Below are positions 1 through 6,765 of a stretch of DNA of 14,893 nucleotides, piece by piece. The notes under the pieces are model-generated. The model made no database searches. It worked only from the letters and a program-made list of their open reading frames with translations, and was not told the origin of the DNA. Position 1 is the first letter of the stretch; each line of letters begins with the position of its first letter. Made by a program: the position numbers and the translations under genes. The DNA is from an uncultured bacterium (GTDB lineage Bacteria; Cyanobacteriota; Vampirovibrionia; Gastranaerophilales; Gastranaerophilaceae). Location of the stretch: the NCBI GenBank assembly GCA_900314375.1, contig OMVC01000083.1, positions 1 through 14,893 of the forward strand, given 5' to 3'.

Positions 1-40
1 TATATTGAATAAAATAGGAATATATTATATTCTAAATAAG

Positions 41-46
41 TATAAT
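41..46 (+). promoter_or_regulatory. Candidate -10 box (TATAAT) for the SEC-C/recN operon
   Basis: A consensus TATAAT lies 20 nt before the ATG at 67. A start site near 53 would give a very short leader that begins close to the AGGGAGA ribosome binding site (54-60). No convincing -35 hexamer is visible 16-18 nt upstream, and the surrounding sequence is so AT-rich that TATAAT alone is weak evidence. Confidence 0.35.
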
Positions 47-66
47 AGACAAAAGGGAGAACATAT

Positions 67-1359
67 ATGAATATCGAAGAACGCATGGAAAGCATAAATG
101 GCGTAATTAGAGATATAGCGGATTTTATCCAATCTCACAAGGATATAAAGGATGATTTTAATGAATATTTAAAAACAATCGGCGAAAATTCCAAAAATGG
201 TGTGTCTTTTCAAGCTGCTTGTTTTAGCTATATTCTGGAACGTAATGTCGGAGAAGATTTAAAAAGTATTCCGGAATTATATTTAGAGAATACTAAAAAT
301 CTTGATAAAGAAGCAAAAAAAATAGTAGAAGCTATGGAAGATTCCATATCTTCGGTTTTTGAAATAAAAAGAGTTACTAAAACCGGTTTCGAATTATTCA
401 ATATTGTAAATGAACGAAAATACATAATTACATCTTTAATGAAAATGACGGCGTTCCGCGGAATTGGTTCAGGTAATTATGTTATAGCAAGAATTTTATG
501 TATTGATGGGGATTATTATTTGTTGGAAATTTCAGGAGTATTGCCGTCAAATCGCAAAACTGATGCATACAGATTTGCGGTTGCAAAAATTATTCAAAAT
601 CCTGAACTTGTATATTTGGACAATCCTGAAAAGCAAAAAGAAATTGAAGATGATGTAGAAGACATATATAAAAAGTTTGTTGATTTCTTTGGTACAACAG
701 AGGTTATTACCATAAATAAATGTGCGGATGATTTAATCGGTATATTTAATGATTTTGCAGAAGAAGGTACAAAAGCGGAGTATAAAGAATTAATAAAAGA
801 ACCCGAAGAGTACAAATTCTTTAGCGTAAGAGAATTTAACAATTCGTATGACAATTTCTTGGAAAACTCTTTAGGCGGCTTTTCTTCGCATGAAGAAATT
901 TACGATGTAGGTATTATATATGATAGAGAGTTAGGTTTGTACGCAATTCCGTTCTACGGAACTTTTAACAAAATTTTTGAGGTTAAAGATTATACCAAGG
1001 TTGTTAATTATGCGGAATGTATAAAATACTTTCTTGAAAATGACAAGTATAGTGCTAATTTAATAAAAATGGTTGCTGATAAACATTCAAACTTTATGGA
1101 AATTGTCAATGCTGTTTTAGGTAAAAATTATACTTTAGATGAACTTTTGAAAAAATATAAACGCAGATACGTAAATAACAAAATAATGTCTTCAACGACT
1201 GTATTGTATCGTTCAAATGCGTTTTCAAATACTCTGGGTATAATTGAAGAAGAAGAAAATAAACCTGAAATAGATTTATCTAAAAAAATCGGCAGAAATG
1301 ACCCTTGTCCTTGCGGCAGCGGTAAAAAATTCAAAAAATGCTGCGGTGCTAATGTGTAA
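67..1359 (+). CDS. SEC-C zinc-binding motif protein, function unknown
   Basis: The product has 430 residues. The only part I recognise is the C-terminus: residues 409-427 hold the SEC-C motif GRNDPCPCGSGKKFKKCCG, with zinc ligands at C414, C416, C425 and C426 (CxC-x8-CC). In SecA this motif binds zinc and SecB or ribosomes; many unrelated proteins carry it as an appended module. The first ~400 residues are acidic, soluble, and show no signal peptide, membrane helix or catalytic motif that I can name. The ATG at 67 is supported by AGGGAGA about 6 nt upstream. recN follows after 5 bases, so the two are probably co-transcribed, but this does not prove a role in repair. It is too short and lacks the ATPase motor to be SecA itself. 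Confidence 0.85.
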   Translation: MNIEERMESINGVIRDIADFIQSHKDIKDDFNEYLKTIGENSKNGVSFQAACFSYILERNVGEDLKSIPELYLENTKNLDKEAKKIVEAMEDSISSVFEIKRVTKTGFELFNIVNERKYIITSLMKMTAFRGIGSGNYVIARILCIDGDYYLLEISGVLPSNRKTDAYRFAVAKIIQNPELVYLDNPEKQKEIEDDVEDIYKKFVDFFGTTEVITINKCADDLIGIFNDFAEEGTKAEYKELIKEPEEYKFFSVREFNNSYDNFLENSLGGFSSHEEIYDVGIIYDRELGLYAIPFYGTFNKIFEVKDYTKVVNYAECIKYFLENDKYSANLIKMVADKHSNFMEIVNAVLGKNYTLDELLKKYKRRYVNNKIMSSTTVLYRSNAFSNTLGIIEEEENKPEIDLSKKIGRNDPCPCGSGKKFKKCCGANV

Positions 1360-1364
1360 ATAAA

Positions 1365-3017
1365 ATGATAAAACAATTAAAACTCCAAAACTATATATTA
1401 ATAGATGAATTGTGCACCAATTTTGATTCCGGGCTCAATATTATCACGGGTGAAACAGGCGCAGGGAAAAGTATTCTTCTAAATGCTATAGATTTGGTGT
1501 TTTCTTCTCGTGTTTCAAAAGAAGTTATAAAAACTGGAAAAGATAAAGCTGTTATTGAAATTATTATTGATAATACAAAGCAGGATTTATCGGAAATTTT
1601 TGAACAAAACGGTATAGATAATTTAGGCTCCGAAATAGTTATATCAAAAGAGATTACACAGAGTGCGGTGCGCTCAAGAATTAATGGCACATTAGTAAGT
1701 CAGGAACTTTTAAAAAATATAAGAACGATGTTTGTAGATATTCATTCCCAGCATCAGACATATACTTTTTTGCAGCCCCAATACCATATAAATCTTTTAG
1801 ATTCGTATGGCAGAGATGTTTACGGCTCTATTTTGAATGAATATCGACAAAAATATAAAGAGTATGAAAGTTTGCGAAAAAATTTGGAAGAAGCTCGCAA
1901 TGGTGCAAATGCAACAGAATCTCAAATAGATTTTTTAAAATTCCAAATAAATGAAATTGAAGAAGCCCAAATTCAATCAGCGACGGAAGATGATGAATTG
2001 GCAGGCGAATTGGAGATTCTTGCAAATGCCGAAAAATTAAAAGAATTAACAGGCGGAGCATATTGGGCGATAAACGGGGATGACGGTTCAATTATGGAGG
2101 CTGTTGCGCATATAAAAACCGATATTTCAAAAGCCGCGGATTTTGATAGCAAATTGGAAGAAGTTAATAATCAGTTTGCCGAATTGTCTGAAAATCTGCG
2201 CGAGATTTCTTCTTTTTTACGCGATTACAGTCAAAATTTAGATAATGACACTCAAAGATTAAATGATATTCAGGAACGTATTTATAATTTAGACAAATTA
2301 AAACATAAGTACGGCGGAACGTTAGAAACTGTTTTGAAAAGTTATGATGAGTTTTGTTCTGAACTTTCAGGAATCGAATATTCAACACAGAATATTGAAG
2401 TTTTAACTAATCAAATAAACACTTTAGAAAATGAATTAAAACAGATTGCTTCCAAAATAACAGAACACAGAAAAAATTATGCGCAGGTATTATCTGTTCT
2501 GATACAAGATAAATTAGAATTGCTCGAACTTCCGAAAGCCAGATTTGAGATAAGAATCGAGCCAAAAGATTTATCTTCAAACGGCGCTGATAATGTTGAA
2601 TTTATGATATCGACAAATGTGTCGGAGGATTTAAAGCCTTTGGCAAAAGTTGCATCAGGCGGTGAAATTTCGCGCGTAATGCTTGCTATCAAATCTATTT
2701 TTGCTCAAAATGATGATATAGATACGGTAATTTTTGATGAAATAGATACCGGAATTTCCGGTCATGCGGCGCAAAGTGTTGCCGATGAAATAGAAAATCT
2801 TTCAAAATCTCATCAGATAATAGTTATTACCCATCAGCCTATAATTGCATCAAAAGCGGATAAACATTTTTATGTTCGAAAATCACAAGAAGATGAAACA
2901 AAAGTGGATGTATATGTTTTGACGGGTGAAAATCGCATAAAAGCTTTGGCAGAACTTGCGGGCGGAGATATAAACGAGCAGTCTATCGAGTTTGCAAAGT
3001 CTTTATTGGGTGTGTAG
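1365..3017 (+). CDS. recN: DNA repair protein RecN (SMC-like ATPase)
   Basis: RecN is a cytoplasmic SMC-family ATPase that acts early in double-strand-break repair by recombination. The 550-residue length matches the family norm (about 550). The Walker A motif GETGAGKS is at residues 29-36. A long coiled-coil-rich centre follows (about 150-380, with many E, K, L and Q). The ABC signature (ASGGEISR) is near residue 429, and Walker B with the catalytic acidic pair (VIFDEIDTGISG) is near 455. A D-loop/H-loop region, VITHQPIIASKADKHFYV, comes near 487. Both half-sites of the ATPase are intact. The ATG lies 5 nt after the stop of the SEC-C gene and has no clear Shine-Dalgarno, so translation is probably coupled to the upstream gene. 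The gene ends 52 bp before the convergent sigma-factor stop. Confidence 0.96.
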   Translation: MIKQLKLQNYILIDELCTNFDSGLNIITGETGAGKSILLNAIDLVFSSRVSKEVIKTGKDKAVIEIIIDNTKQDLSEIFEQNGIDNLGSEIVISKEITQSAVRSRINGTLVSQELLKNIRTMFVDIHSQHQTYTFLQPQYHINLLDSYGRDVYGSILNEYRQKYKEYESLRKNLEEARNGANATESQIDFLKFQINEIEEAQIQSATEDDELAGELEILANAEKLKELTGGAYWAINGDDGSIMEAVAHIKTDISKAADFDSKLEEVNNQFAELSENLREISSFLRDYSQNLDNDTQRLNDIQERIYNLDKLKHKYGGTLETVLKSYDEFCSELSGIEYSTQNIEVLTNQINTLENELKQIASKITEHRKNYAQVLSVLIQDKLELLELPKARFEIRIEPKDLSSNGADNVEFMISTNVSEDLKPLAKVASGGEISRVMLAIKSIFAQNDDIDTVIFDEIDTGISGHAAQSVADEIENLSKSHQIIVITHQPIIASKADKHFYVRKSQEDETKVDVYVLTGENRIKALAELAGGDINEQSIEFAKSLLGV

Positions 3018-3018
3018 C

Positions 3019-3047
3019 AAAAGAAAAACCGGTAAAATATTTACCGG
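3019..3047 (-). terminator. Intrinsic terminator of the sigma-factor gene
   Basis: CCGGTAAA (3029-3036) and TTTACCGG (3040-3047) form a perfect 8-bp stem with a 3-nt loop. On the minus strand the stem is followed by TTTTTCTTTT (from 3028 down), so it is a good terminator for the sigma-factor transcript. On the plus strand no U-tract follows, so recN would get only the hairpin. Confidence 0.8.
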
Positions 3048-3069
3048 AGATGAATTGATGAAAGATTTA

Positions 3070-3984
3070 CTAGTTGTTAATATAGTCTTTAAAATGTCTT
3101 GTTTTCGGGTTTAGGTACATTTTTTTTAATGCTATGCTTTCAATTTGTCTTATCCTTTCTTTGGAGTATCCAAGGATATTTCCGACTTCTAATAGTGTTT
3201 TGGGCCTGTTTGACTCTATTCCGAAGCGTTCTTTTATAACGCTTCGTTCTCGTTCGGTCAAAATTTTGAGTAAATTATCAAACGATTTGTGCAGGTTTTC
3301 CGATTCGGTTCTTGAATCAGGATTTGTACAGGCTTTGTCTTCAATAAAATCACCAATGCATAAATCATCTGTAACTGCTGTTTCAAGGCTTAATGGTTCG
3401 GGAATAATTGATTCTTTTATTTTTTTTAGCTGTTTTTCTTCAATCCTTAAATATTCGCATAATTCTTGATCTGTCGGAGTTCTGTCTAATGCTTCAGTTA
3501 AAATATTAAAGGCACTTTTATATTTTCTGATTTTGTCTGCCATGTGAACAGGTATTCTGATTGAGCGCGAATTATTTGCTATTGCTCTTACTATTGCTTG
3601 TTTTATCCACCAGGTTGCATAAGTAGAAAATTTAAAGTTTTTAGTATAATCAAATTTCTCGGCTGCCCTCATTAATCCGATAGAACCCTCTTGGACTAAA
3701 TCCATAAAAAGTATTCCTCTTCCGACATATTTTTTGGCAATGCTGACAACAAGTCTTAAATTTGCTTGGACAAGTTTGCGCATAGCCATATTGTCATGTT
3801 GCTCTTTAATAAGTTTCCCCAGCTCCTTTTCTTCTTCTGATTTTAATAATTCGATTTTACCGATTTCTTTTAAGTAACATTGCAAAATATCATCTTCATA
3901 AACAACATTATCGAATGTTTGTATTTGCTCATCTGTATTTTGCTCTAAATCAACTCTTTCATAATCCGCAATTTCTGTTGTCAT
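3070..3984 (-). CDS. RNA polymerase sigma-70 factor, compact RpoD/SigA-like (group 1 or 2)
   Basis: It directs RNA polymerase to -10/-35 promoters. From the preferred start (MTTEIADYER, ATG at 3984) it has 304 residues. Region 1.2 begins about residue 31 (DDILQCYLKEIGKIELL). Region 2 includes the core-binding and -10 recognition helices (NLRLVVSIAKKY, DLVQEGSIGLMRAAEKFD, FKFSTYATWWIKQAIVRAI). Region 3 contains SIRIPVHMADKI, and region 4.2 has a helix-turn-helix ending in SKERIRQIE. There is no room for an autoinhibitory region 1.1, and region 4.2 (LLEVGNILGYSKERIRQIES) departs from the usual primary-factor wording, so a group 2 factor is at least as likely as the housekeeping RpoD. The frame stays open to 4110, but that extension (MSFDKIYTILNIFL...) overlaps the promoter and looks like translated leader. 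The Shine-Dalgarno for 3984 is poor: GAGAGG lies about 15 nt upstream. Confidence 0.93.
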   Translation of the reverse strand: MTTEIADYERVDLEQNTDEQIQTFDNVVYEDDILQCYLKEIGKIELLKSEEEKELGKLIKEQHDNMAMRKLVQANLRLVVSIAKKYVGRGILFMDLVQEGSIGLMRAAEKFDYTKNFKFSTYATWWIKQAIVRAIANNSRSIRIPVHMADKIRKYKSAFNILTEALDRTPTDQELCEYLRIEEKQLKKIKESIIPEPLSLETAVTDDLCIGDFIEDKACTNPDSRTESENLHKSFDNLLKILTERERSVIKERFGIESNRPKTLLEVGNILGYSKERIRQIESIALKKMYLNPKTRHFKDYINN

Positions 3985-4062
3985 AATATTTTTTTCATAC
4001 CTCTCTTCTAACCTTACATACATAATGACGAATAAAAAATAAAAAAGTTTCATAAAATACAG

Positions 4063-4091
4063 TTGACATAAAAAAATGTTTAATATAGTAT
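4063..4091 (+). promoter_or_regulatory. Promoter of tRNA-Val
   Basis: A perfect -35 TTGACA (4063-4068) is followed after 17 nt by TAGTAT (4086-4091, 4 of 6 matches). TATAGT at 4084-4089 (5 of 6) is an alternative -10 with a 15-nt spacer. The start site would be about 4097, roughly 27 nt before the mature tRNA, and the precursor leader contains a TTGTC-GAAA-GACAA hairpin (4097-4110). The -10 overlaps that of the divergent sigma-factor promoter. Confidence 0.6.
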
Positions 4092-4110
4092 ATATTTTGT
4101 CGAAAGACAA
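4082..4110 (-). promoter_or_regulatory. Candidate promoter of the sigma-factor gene
   Basis: Read on the minus strand, TTGTCT (4110-4105) is followed after exactly 17 nt by TATATT (4087-4082): 4 of 6 and 5 of 6 consensus matches. Transcription would start near 4075, giving a leader of about 90 nt before the ATG at 3984. The element interlocks with the tRNA-Val promoter on the opposite strand. Confidence 0.45.
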
Positions 4111-4123
4111 GCCGAAGAAATAA

Positions 4124-4199
4124 GGGCGTTTAGCTCAGTTGGTAGAGCGTCTCCCTTACAAGGAGAGGGTCATAAGTTCGAGTCTTATAACGCCCACCA
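4124..4199 (+). tRNA. tRNA-Val (anticodon UAC)
   Basis: A complete 76-nt cloverleaf can be drawn. The acceptor stem GGGCGTT pairs with AACGCCC, the D arm is GCTC...GAGC, and the anticodon stem TCTCC/GGAGA encloses the loop CTTACAA (anticodon TAC). The T arm is ATAAG-TTCGAGT-CTTAT, with discriminator A at 4196. The 3' CCA is encoded (4197-4199). It reads GUA and probably other GUN codons, the common valine codons in an AT-rich genome. The 3' ACCA sits inside the left arm of the terminator that follows, so 3' maturation must open or cut within that hairpin. Confidence 0.97.
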
Positions 4200-4237
4200 T
4201 AAAAAAAGAGGTCACAGCACCTCTTTTTTTATGGTTT
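4181..4237 (+). repeat. Direct repeat copy A: tRNA-Val 3' end plus terminator
   Basis: This 57-nt segment recurs at 4374-4429. The first 34 nt (4181-4214) and last 19 nt (4219-4237) are identical in both copies; only the terminator loop differs (CAGC here, ATG... there). Copy A is part of the functional tRNA gene. Confidence 0.95.
4196..4235 (+). terminator. Bidirectional-type terminator after tRNA-Val
   Basis: ACCATAAAAAAAGAGGT (4196-4212) and ACCTCTTTTTTTATGGT (4219-4235) are perfect inverted arms of 17 bp around a 6-nt loop. The GAGGT/ACCTC core followed by seven T residues is a standard intrinsic terminator. The same symmetry makes it usable from the minus strand. Confidence 0.88.
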
Positions 4238-4275
4238 GTTATTCTGACGAGACGTTATATATATTAAGTTCGGCG

Positions 4276-4367
4276 CGATGCGAGCAAAGGCTGAAGCCAT
4301 CGGCGAAGAAGTCAGGCTGTCAGCGGGACAGTTGAGCCGATGCGAAAGCCGTCTAATGCGAGCATCG
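4276..4367. other. GC-rich nested-hairpin element between the tRNA-tail repeats
   Basis: This 92-nt stretch is clearly richer in G and C than its surroundings. It has four nested complementary pairs in correct order: CGATGC (4276-4281) with GCATCG (4362-4367), GGCT (4289-4292) with AGCC (4347-4350), CATCGGC (4298-4304) with GCCGATG (4336-4342), and CTGTC (4317-4321) with GACAG (4327-4331). A short motif close to GATGCGARC occurs three times (4277, 4339, 4356). No open frame or tRNA core is present. It could be a REP-like palindromic repeat, a tiny mobile element or a small RNA; I cannot tell which. Confidence 0.6.
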
Positions 4368-4373
4368 TAAGAC

Positions 4374-4429
4374 AGTCTTATAACGCCCACCATAAAAAAA
4401 GAGGTCAATGACCTCTTTTTTTATGGTTT
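4374..4429 (+). repeat. Direct repeat copy B: orphan tRNA-Val 3' end plus terminator
   Basis: It repeats the tRNA-Val 3' strand from the T-stem to CCA and the adjoining terminator, but no 5' tRNA half precedes it: there is no GGGCGTT partner, D arm or anticodon arm. The sequence just before it (TAAGAC-AGTCTTAT) still resembles a T-arm with its loop shortened. It is therefore a partial tRNA duplication or an attachment-site-like scar, not a second tRNA gene. Confidence 0.9.
4389..4427 (-). terminator. Terminator downstream of the lipoprotein gene (second copy of the tRNA terminator)
   Basis: ACCATAAAAAAAGAGGTCA (4389-4407) and its exact reverse complement (4409-4427) form a 19-bp inverted repeat around a single central base. 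On the minus strand it lies 32 nt after the lipoprotein stop and has the GC core followed by seven T residues. It can equally stop plus-strand transcription. Confidence 0.82.
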
Positions 4430-4458
4430 ATGTTCACAAGTTTTAATCACTCTCTTTT

Positions 4459-5319
4459 TTAATTATTAGTTCCGATACGTTTATTTGCGTCGTGGCGTAA
4501 AATTCTTCTTGCCAAGTATATCAGCAATGCAATTCCGGCGAGCAGTAAAAATGTTATTGCCCAACCGCTATATACAACGTACTGCAATTCGATAATGGTT
4601 GTTTTGTTTGGTTTCAAATACCAAGTGTATAATGTTCCGTCTGTTGTGTCTGCATTATTATATGATGCAATTGACGGGAGTTTTATACTGAACGATGCAT
4701 TAAAATCAGAGCTGTCATTTTCTTTCGGGCTTTGTTTTGTAGTTGCATTTTTAGCATCTTCTTTTACTATTGAATTCCTTTCAAAATTTGCCAAAAAATC
4801 AGCTCTGCCGGTATCCATATTAGTTGAAATAGAATCACGTTGAGCATATTTTTGGAAATATTCAGGTTTTAATCCGCCTTCAACATTGTCTATATCGGTA
4901 ATTTTTATTCCTTTTATTTGATTTTTCAAAGAATATGCTAATTTTATATTGTATGAAGTTACAAAAAAGTTCCTTTTTACTTCAACATATTTCCCGTCTG
5001 TCAGTTTGGAAGAAAATCCCAATGAAGATAAATCTAAATCCTGTTTTTTAATATTTTTAACCGATTTTTGCGCAATTATGGTTGAATGGTCGCTTTTGTT
5101 ATTGATTTCAACTTTATAATCATCATCTAAAAATTTTTTATAGTTGTTTTGAATTGTTTCTGCTGTTGCATTTCCTTTTTCAAGTACATTTCCGTCGTAA
5201 TTCAAAACGGAAGTAACAGTAGCAGATTTATCTTTATTCAATGTCAATGTAGTATTAACATTTGTACATCCGCACAATAACGGTACAAGTACTAACATTG
5301 AGATTAAAATCTTCTTCAT
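4459..5319 (-). CDS. LppM-like lipoprotein with C-terminal transmembrane helix
   Basis: The product has 286 residues. A type II signal peptide opens it (MKKILISMLVLVPLLCGC), and C18 is the probable lipidated cysteine. A secreted domain of about 230 residues follows, beginning TTLTLNKDKSATVTSVLNYDG. This opening resembles the LppM/DUF3153 class of bacterial lipoproteins, an impression from sequence style rather than a confirmed match. A membrane helix covers about residues 252-270, and a basic tail (RRILRHDANKR) should be cytoplasmic, so the protein is probably anchored at both ends with its domain outside the membrane. The ATG at 5319 is secured by GGGGAGGG about 6 nt upstream. It is transcribed alone, divergently from rlmD, and ends at the tRNA-type terminator. 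No function can be assigned. Confidence 0.9.
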   Translation of the reverse strand: MKKILISMLVLVPLLCGCTNVNTTLTLNKDKSATVTSVLNYDGNVLEKGNATAETIQNNYKKFLDDDYKVEINNKSDHSTIIAQKSVKNIKKQDLDLSSLGFSSKLTDGKYVEVKRNFFVTSYNIKLAYSLKNQIKGIKITDIDNVEGGLKPEYFQKYAQRDSISTNMDTGRADFLANFERNSIVKEDAKNATTKQSPKENDSSDFNASFSIKLPSIASYNNADTTDGTLYTWYLKPNKTTIIELQYVVYSGWAITFLLLAGIALLIYLARRILRHDANKRIGTNN

Positions 5320-5344
5320 ACAAACCCTCCCCGATTTTAAGGTA

Positions 5345-5353
5345 ATTATAGCA
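5345..5353 (-). promoter_or_regulatory. Extended -10 promoter of the lipoprotein gene
   Basis: On the minus strand TGCTATAAT (5353-5345) is a perfect extended -10 (TGn-TATAAT). It lies 25 nt before the ATG at 5319, leaving about 19 nt of leader that carries the strong Shine-Dalgarno. There is no clear -35, as is usual for extended -10 promoters. Confidence 0.6.
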
Positions 5354-5394
5354 TATTTTTTATAAAAGGAAAAATGTTAAGAAACGTATATTTA

Positions 5395-5403
5395 TGCTAA
5401 AAT
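5395..5403 (+). promoter_or_regulatory. Extended -10 promoter of rlmD, possibly leaderless
   Basis: TGCTAAAAT (5395-5403) is an extended -10 ending 6 nt before the ATG at 5410. The expected start site, about 7 nt after the hexamer, falls on the A of the ATG. No Shine-Dalgarno is present (the upstream bases are TTTTTCT), which fits a leaderless mRNA. Confidence 0.5.
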
Positions 5404-5409
5404 TTTTCT

Positions 5410-6765
5410 ATGGAATGTGGTGAAAAATATAATGTAATTGTGGAAAAAGTTACAAATCTCGGTTTGGGATTAGCAAGAATTGACGGATTTGTTGTCTTTA
5501 TAAAAGATGCTTGTACTAATGACAATTTGCGCATACGAATTACTAAAATTACAAAAAAATATGCGAATGCTGATATCGACGAAATTATAAAACCTTCCCC
5601 TTATAGAGTAAAGGCTTTTTGTCCGTTGCAAAAAGTTTGCGGCGCTTGCCAATTACAGCATATAGATTATTTTCATCAATTAGAAATAAAACATCAAATC
5701 GTAAAAGATGCTATGAAAAATATTGGCGGTTTTGATAATTTAGAAATCTTTGAGCCTGTTAAAAGTCCGCAGATAAAAAATTACAGGCACAAAATTCAGT
5801 ATCCTGTGTCGCAAACAAAAAATTCCAAACGTATTTTGGCAGGATATTATAAGCAATCTTCACATGAGCTGGTGAATATCAAATATTGTCCTATTCAGCC
5901 GGAAATATGTGATGAAATTATAGAGTTTATACGAAATGAAGCTCCGAAATGTAATGTTACCGGCTATGTTGAAAAAAATAATAATGGTGAGTTAAGACAC
6001 GTTGTCATTCGCAGTTCTTTCTATAGTAAAAAGAATTTAATTGTGCTGGTGGTAAATTCAAATGAGCCATCTTACGGTATCGTAAATTTGGCAAAAAAAA
6101 TTTATGAAAATTTCGAATTGGTTGCGGGAGTTTGTGTAAATTTTAATACAAAAAAGAATAATACCATTTTAGGAGAACAAACCAATTGCATTATAGGCGA
6201 GGAATACATAGAAGAAAAACTTTCCGATAAAATTTTTAAAATTGGTGCGCAAACTTTTTTTCAGGTAAATCCTCAAAGCGCAGAAAATATTTTCAATTAT
6301 GTAAAAAAATATATATCGGAAAATTTTGATAAACCTGTAGTCTTGGATGCTTATGCGGGAATAAGTGCTTTCGGTATATGTGTAAGTGATGTCGCAAAAT
6401 CAGTTGTATCAATTGAAGAAAATCCAAAATCCGTTGAACTTGCAAAAGAAACAGCAATAAATAATAAAGTAGATAATATAGAGATAAATGGCGGCGACGC
6501 GGAAGAATTTTTTGCAAAAGAGATGCGCAAATTTGATGTTATTATTCTTGACCCCCCGCGAAAAGGTTGCAGCCTGAAATCATTGGATGATGCATACAGA
6601 CTTTGTTCTGATACGATTATTTATGTATCTTGTAATCCTGCAACATTAGCAAGAGATTTGAAATATCTGTGTCAAAAAGGCTGTATGGTAGAGTCAATTC
6701 AACCATTTGATATGTTCTGCCATACATATCATATTGAAAATGTTGCAGTAATTAAATGCCCGTAA
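5410..6765 (+). CDS. rlmD: 23S rRNA (uracil-C5)-methyltransferase RlmD (RumA/TrmA family)
   Basis: It uses S-adenosylmethionine to make 5-methyluridine in 23S rRNA (U1939 in E. coli numbering, if truly RlmD). The product has 451 residues. An N-terminal TRAM RNA-binding domain (about 5-60) is followed by a [4Fe-4S] site with C71, C77, C80 and C160. The SAM-binding motif is LDAYAGISAFG, about 314-324. The DPPRKG motif comes next, then the catalytic cysteine C408 in YVSCNPATLARD. The general base is E443 in HTYHIEN. All key residues are present. TrmA-type paralogues in Gram-positives (RlmCD) have similar architecture, so the exact uridine target is less certain than the chemistry. The gene abuts the next, convergent gene with no bases between the stop codons. 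Confidence 0.93.
   Translation: MECGEKYNVIVEKVTNLGLGLARIDGFVVFIKDACTNDNLRIRITKITKKYANADIDEIIKPSPYRVKAFCPLQKVCGACQLQHIDYFHQLEIKHQIVKDAMKNIGGFDNLEIFEPVKSPQIKNYRHKIQYPVSQTKNSKRILAGYYKQSSHELVNIKYCPIQPEICDEIIEFIRNEAPKCNVTGYVEKNNNGELRHVVIRSSFYSKKNLIVLVVNSNEPSYGIVNLAKKIYENFELVAGVCVNFNTKKNNTILGEQTNCIIGEEYIEEKLSDKIFKIGAQTFFQVNPQSAENIFNYVKKYISENFDKPVVLDAYAGISAFGICVSDVAKSVVSIEENPKSVELAKETAINNKVDNIEINGGDAEEFFAKEMRKFDVIILDPPRKGCSLKSLDDAYRLCSDTIIYVSCNPATLARDLKYLCQKGCMVESIQPFDMFCHTYHIENVAVIKCP

Noticed and set aside
3134..3469. Open frame of 111 codons on the plus strand
   Set aside because: It is antisense to conserved sigma-factor regions, has no ribosome binding site and gives no recognisable protein.
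3985..4110. N-terminal extension of the sigma factor (about 42 hydrophobic residues)
   Set aside because: It overlaps the likely promoter and has no ribosome binding site, and sigma factors do not begin with a hydrophobic segment.
4374..4392. Second tRNA-Val gene
   Set aside because: Only the 3' strand is present; no acceptor 5' strand, D arm or anticodon arm can be found upstream.
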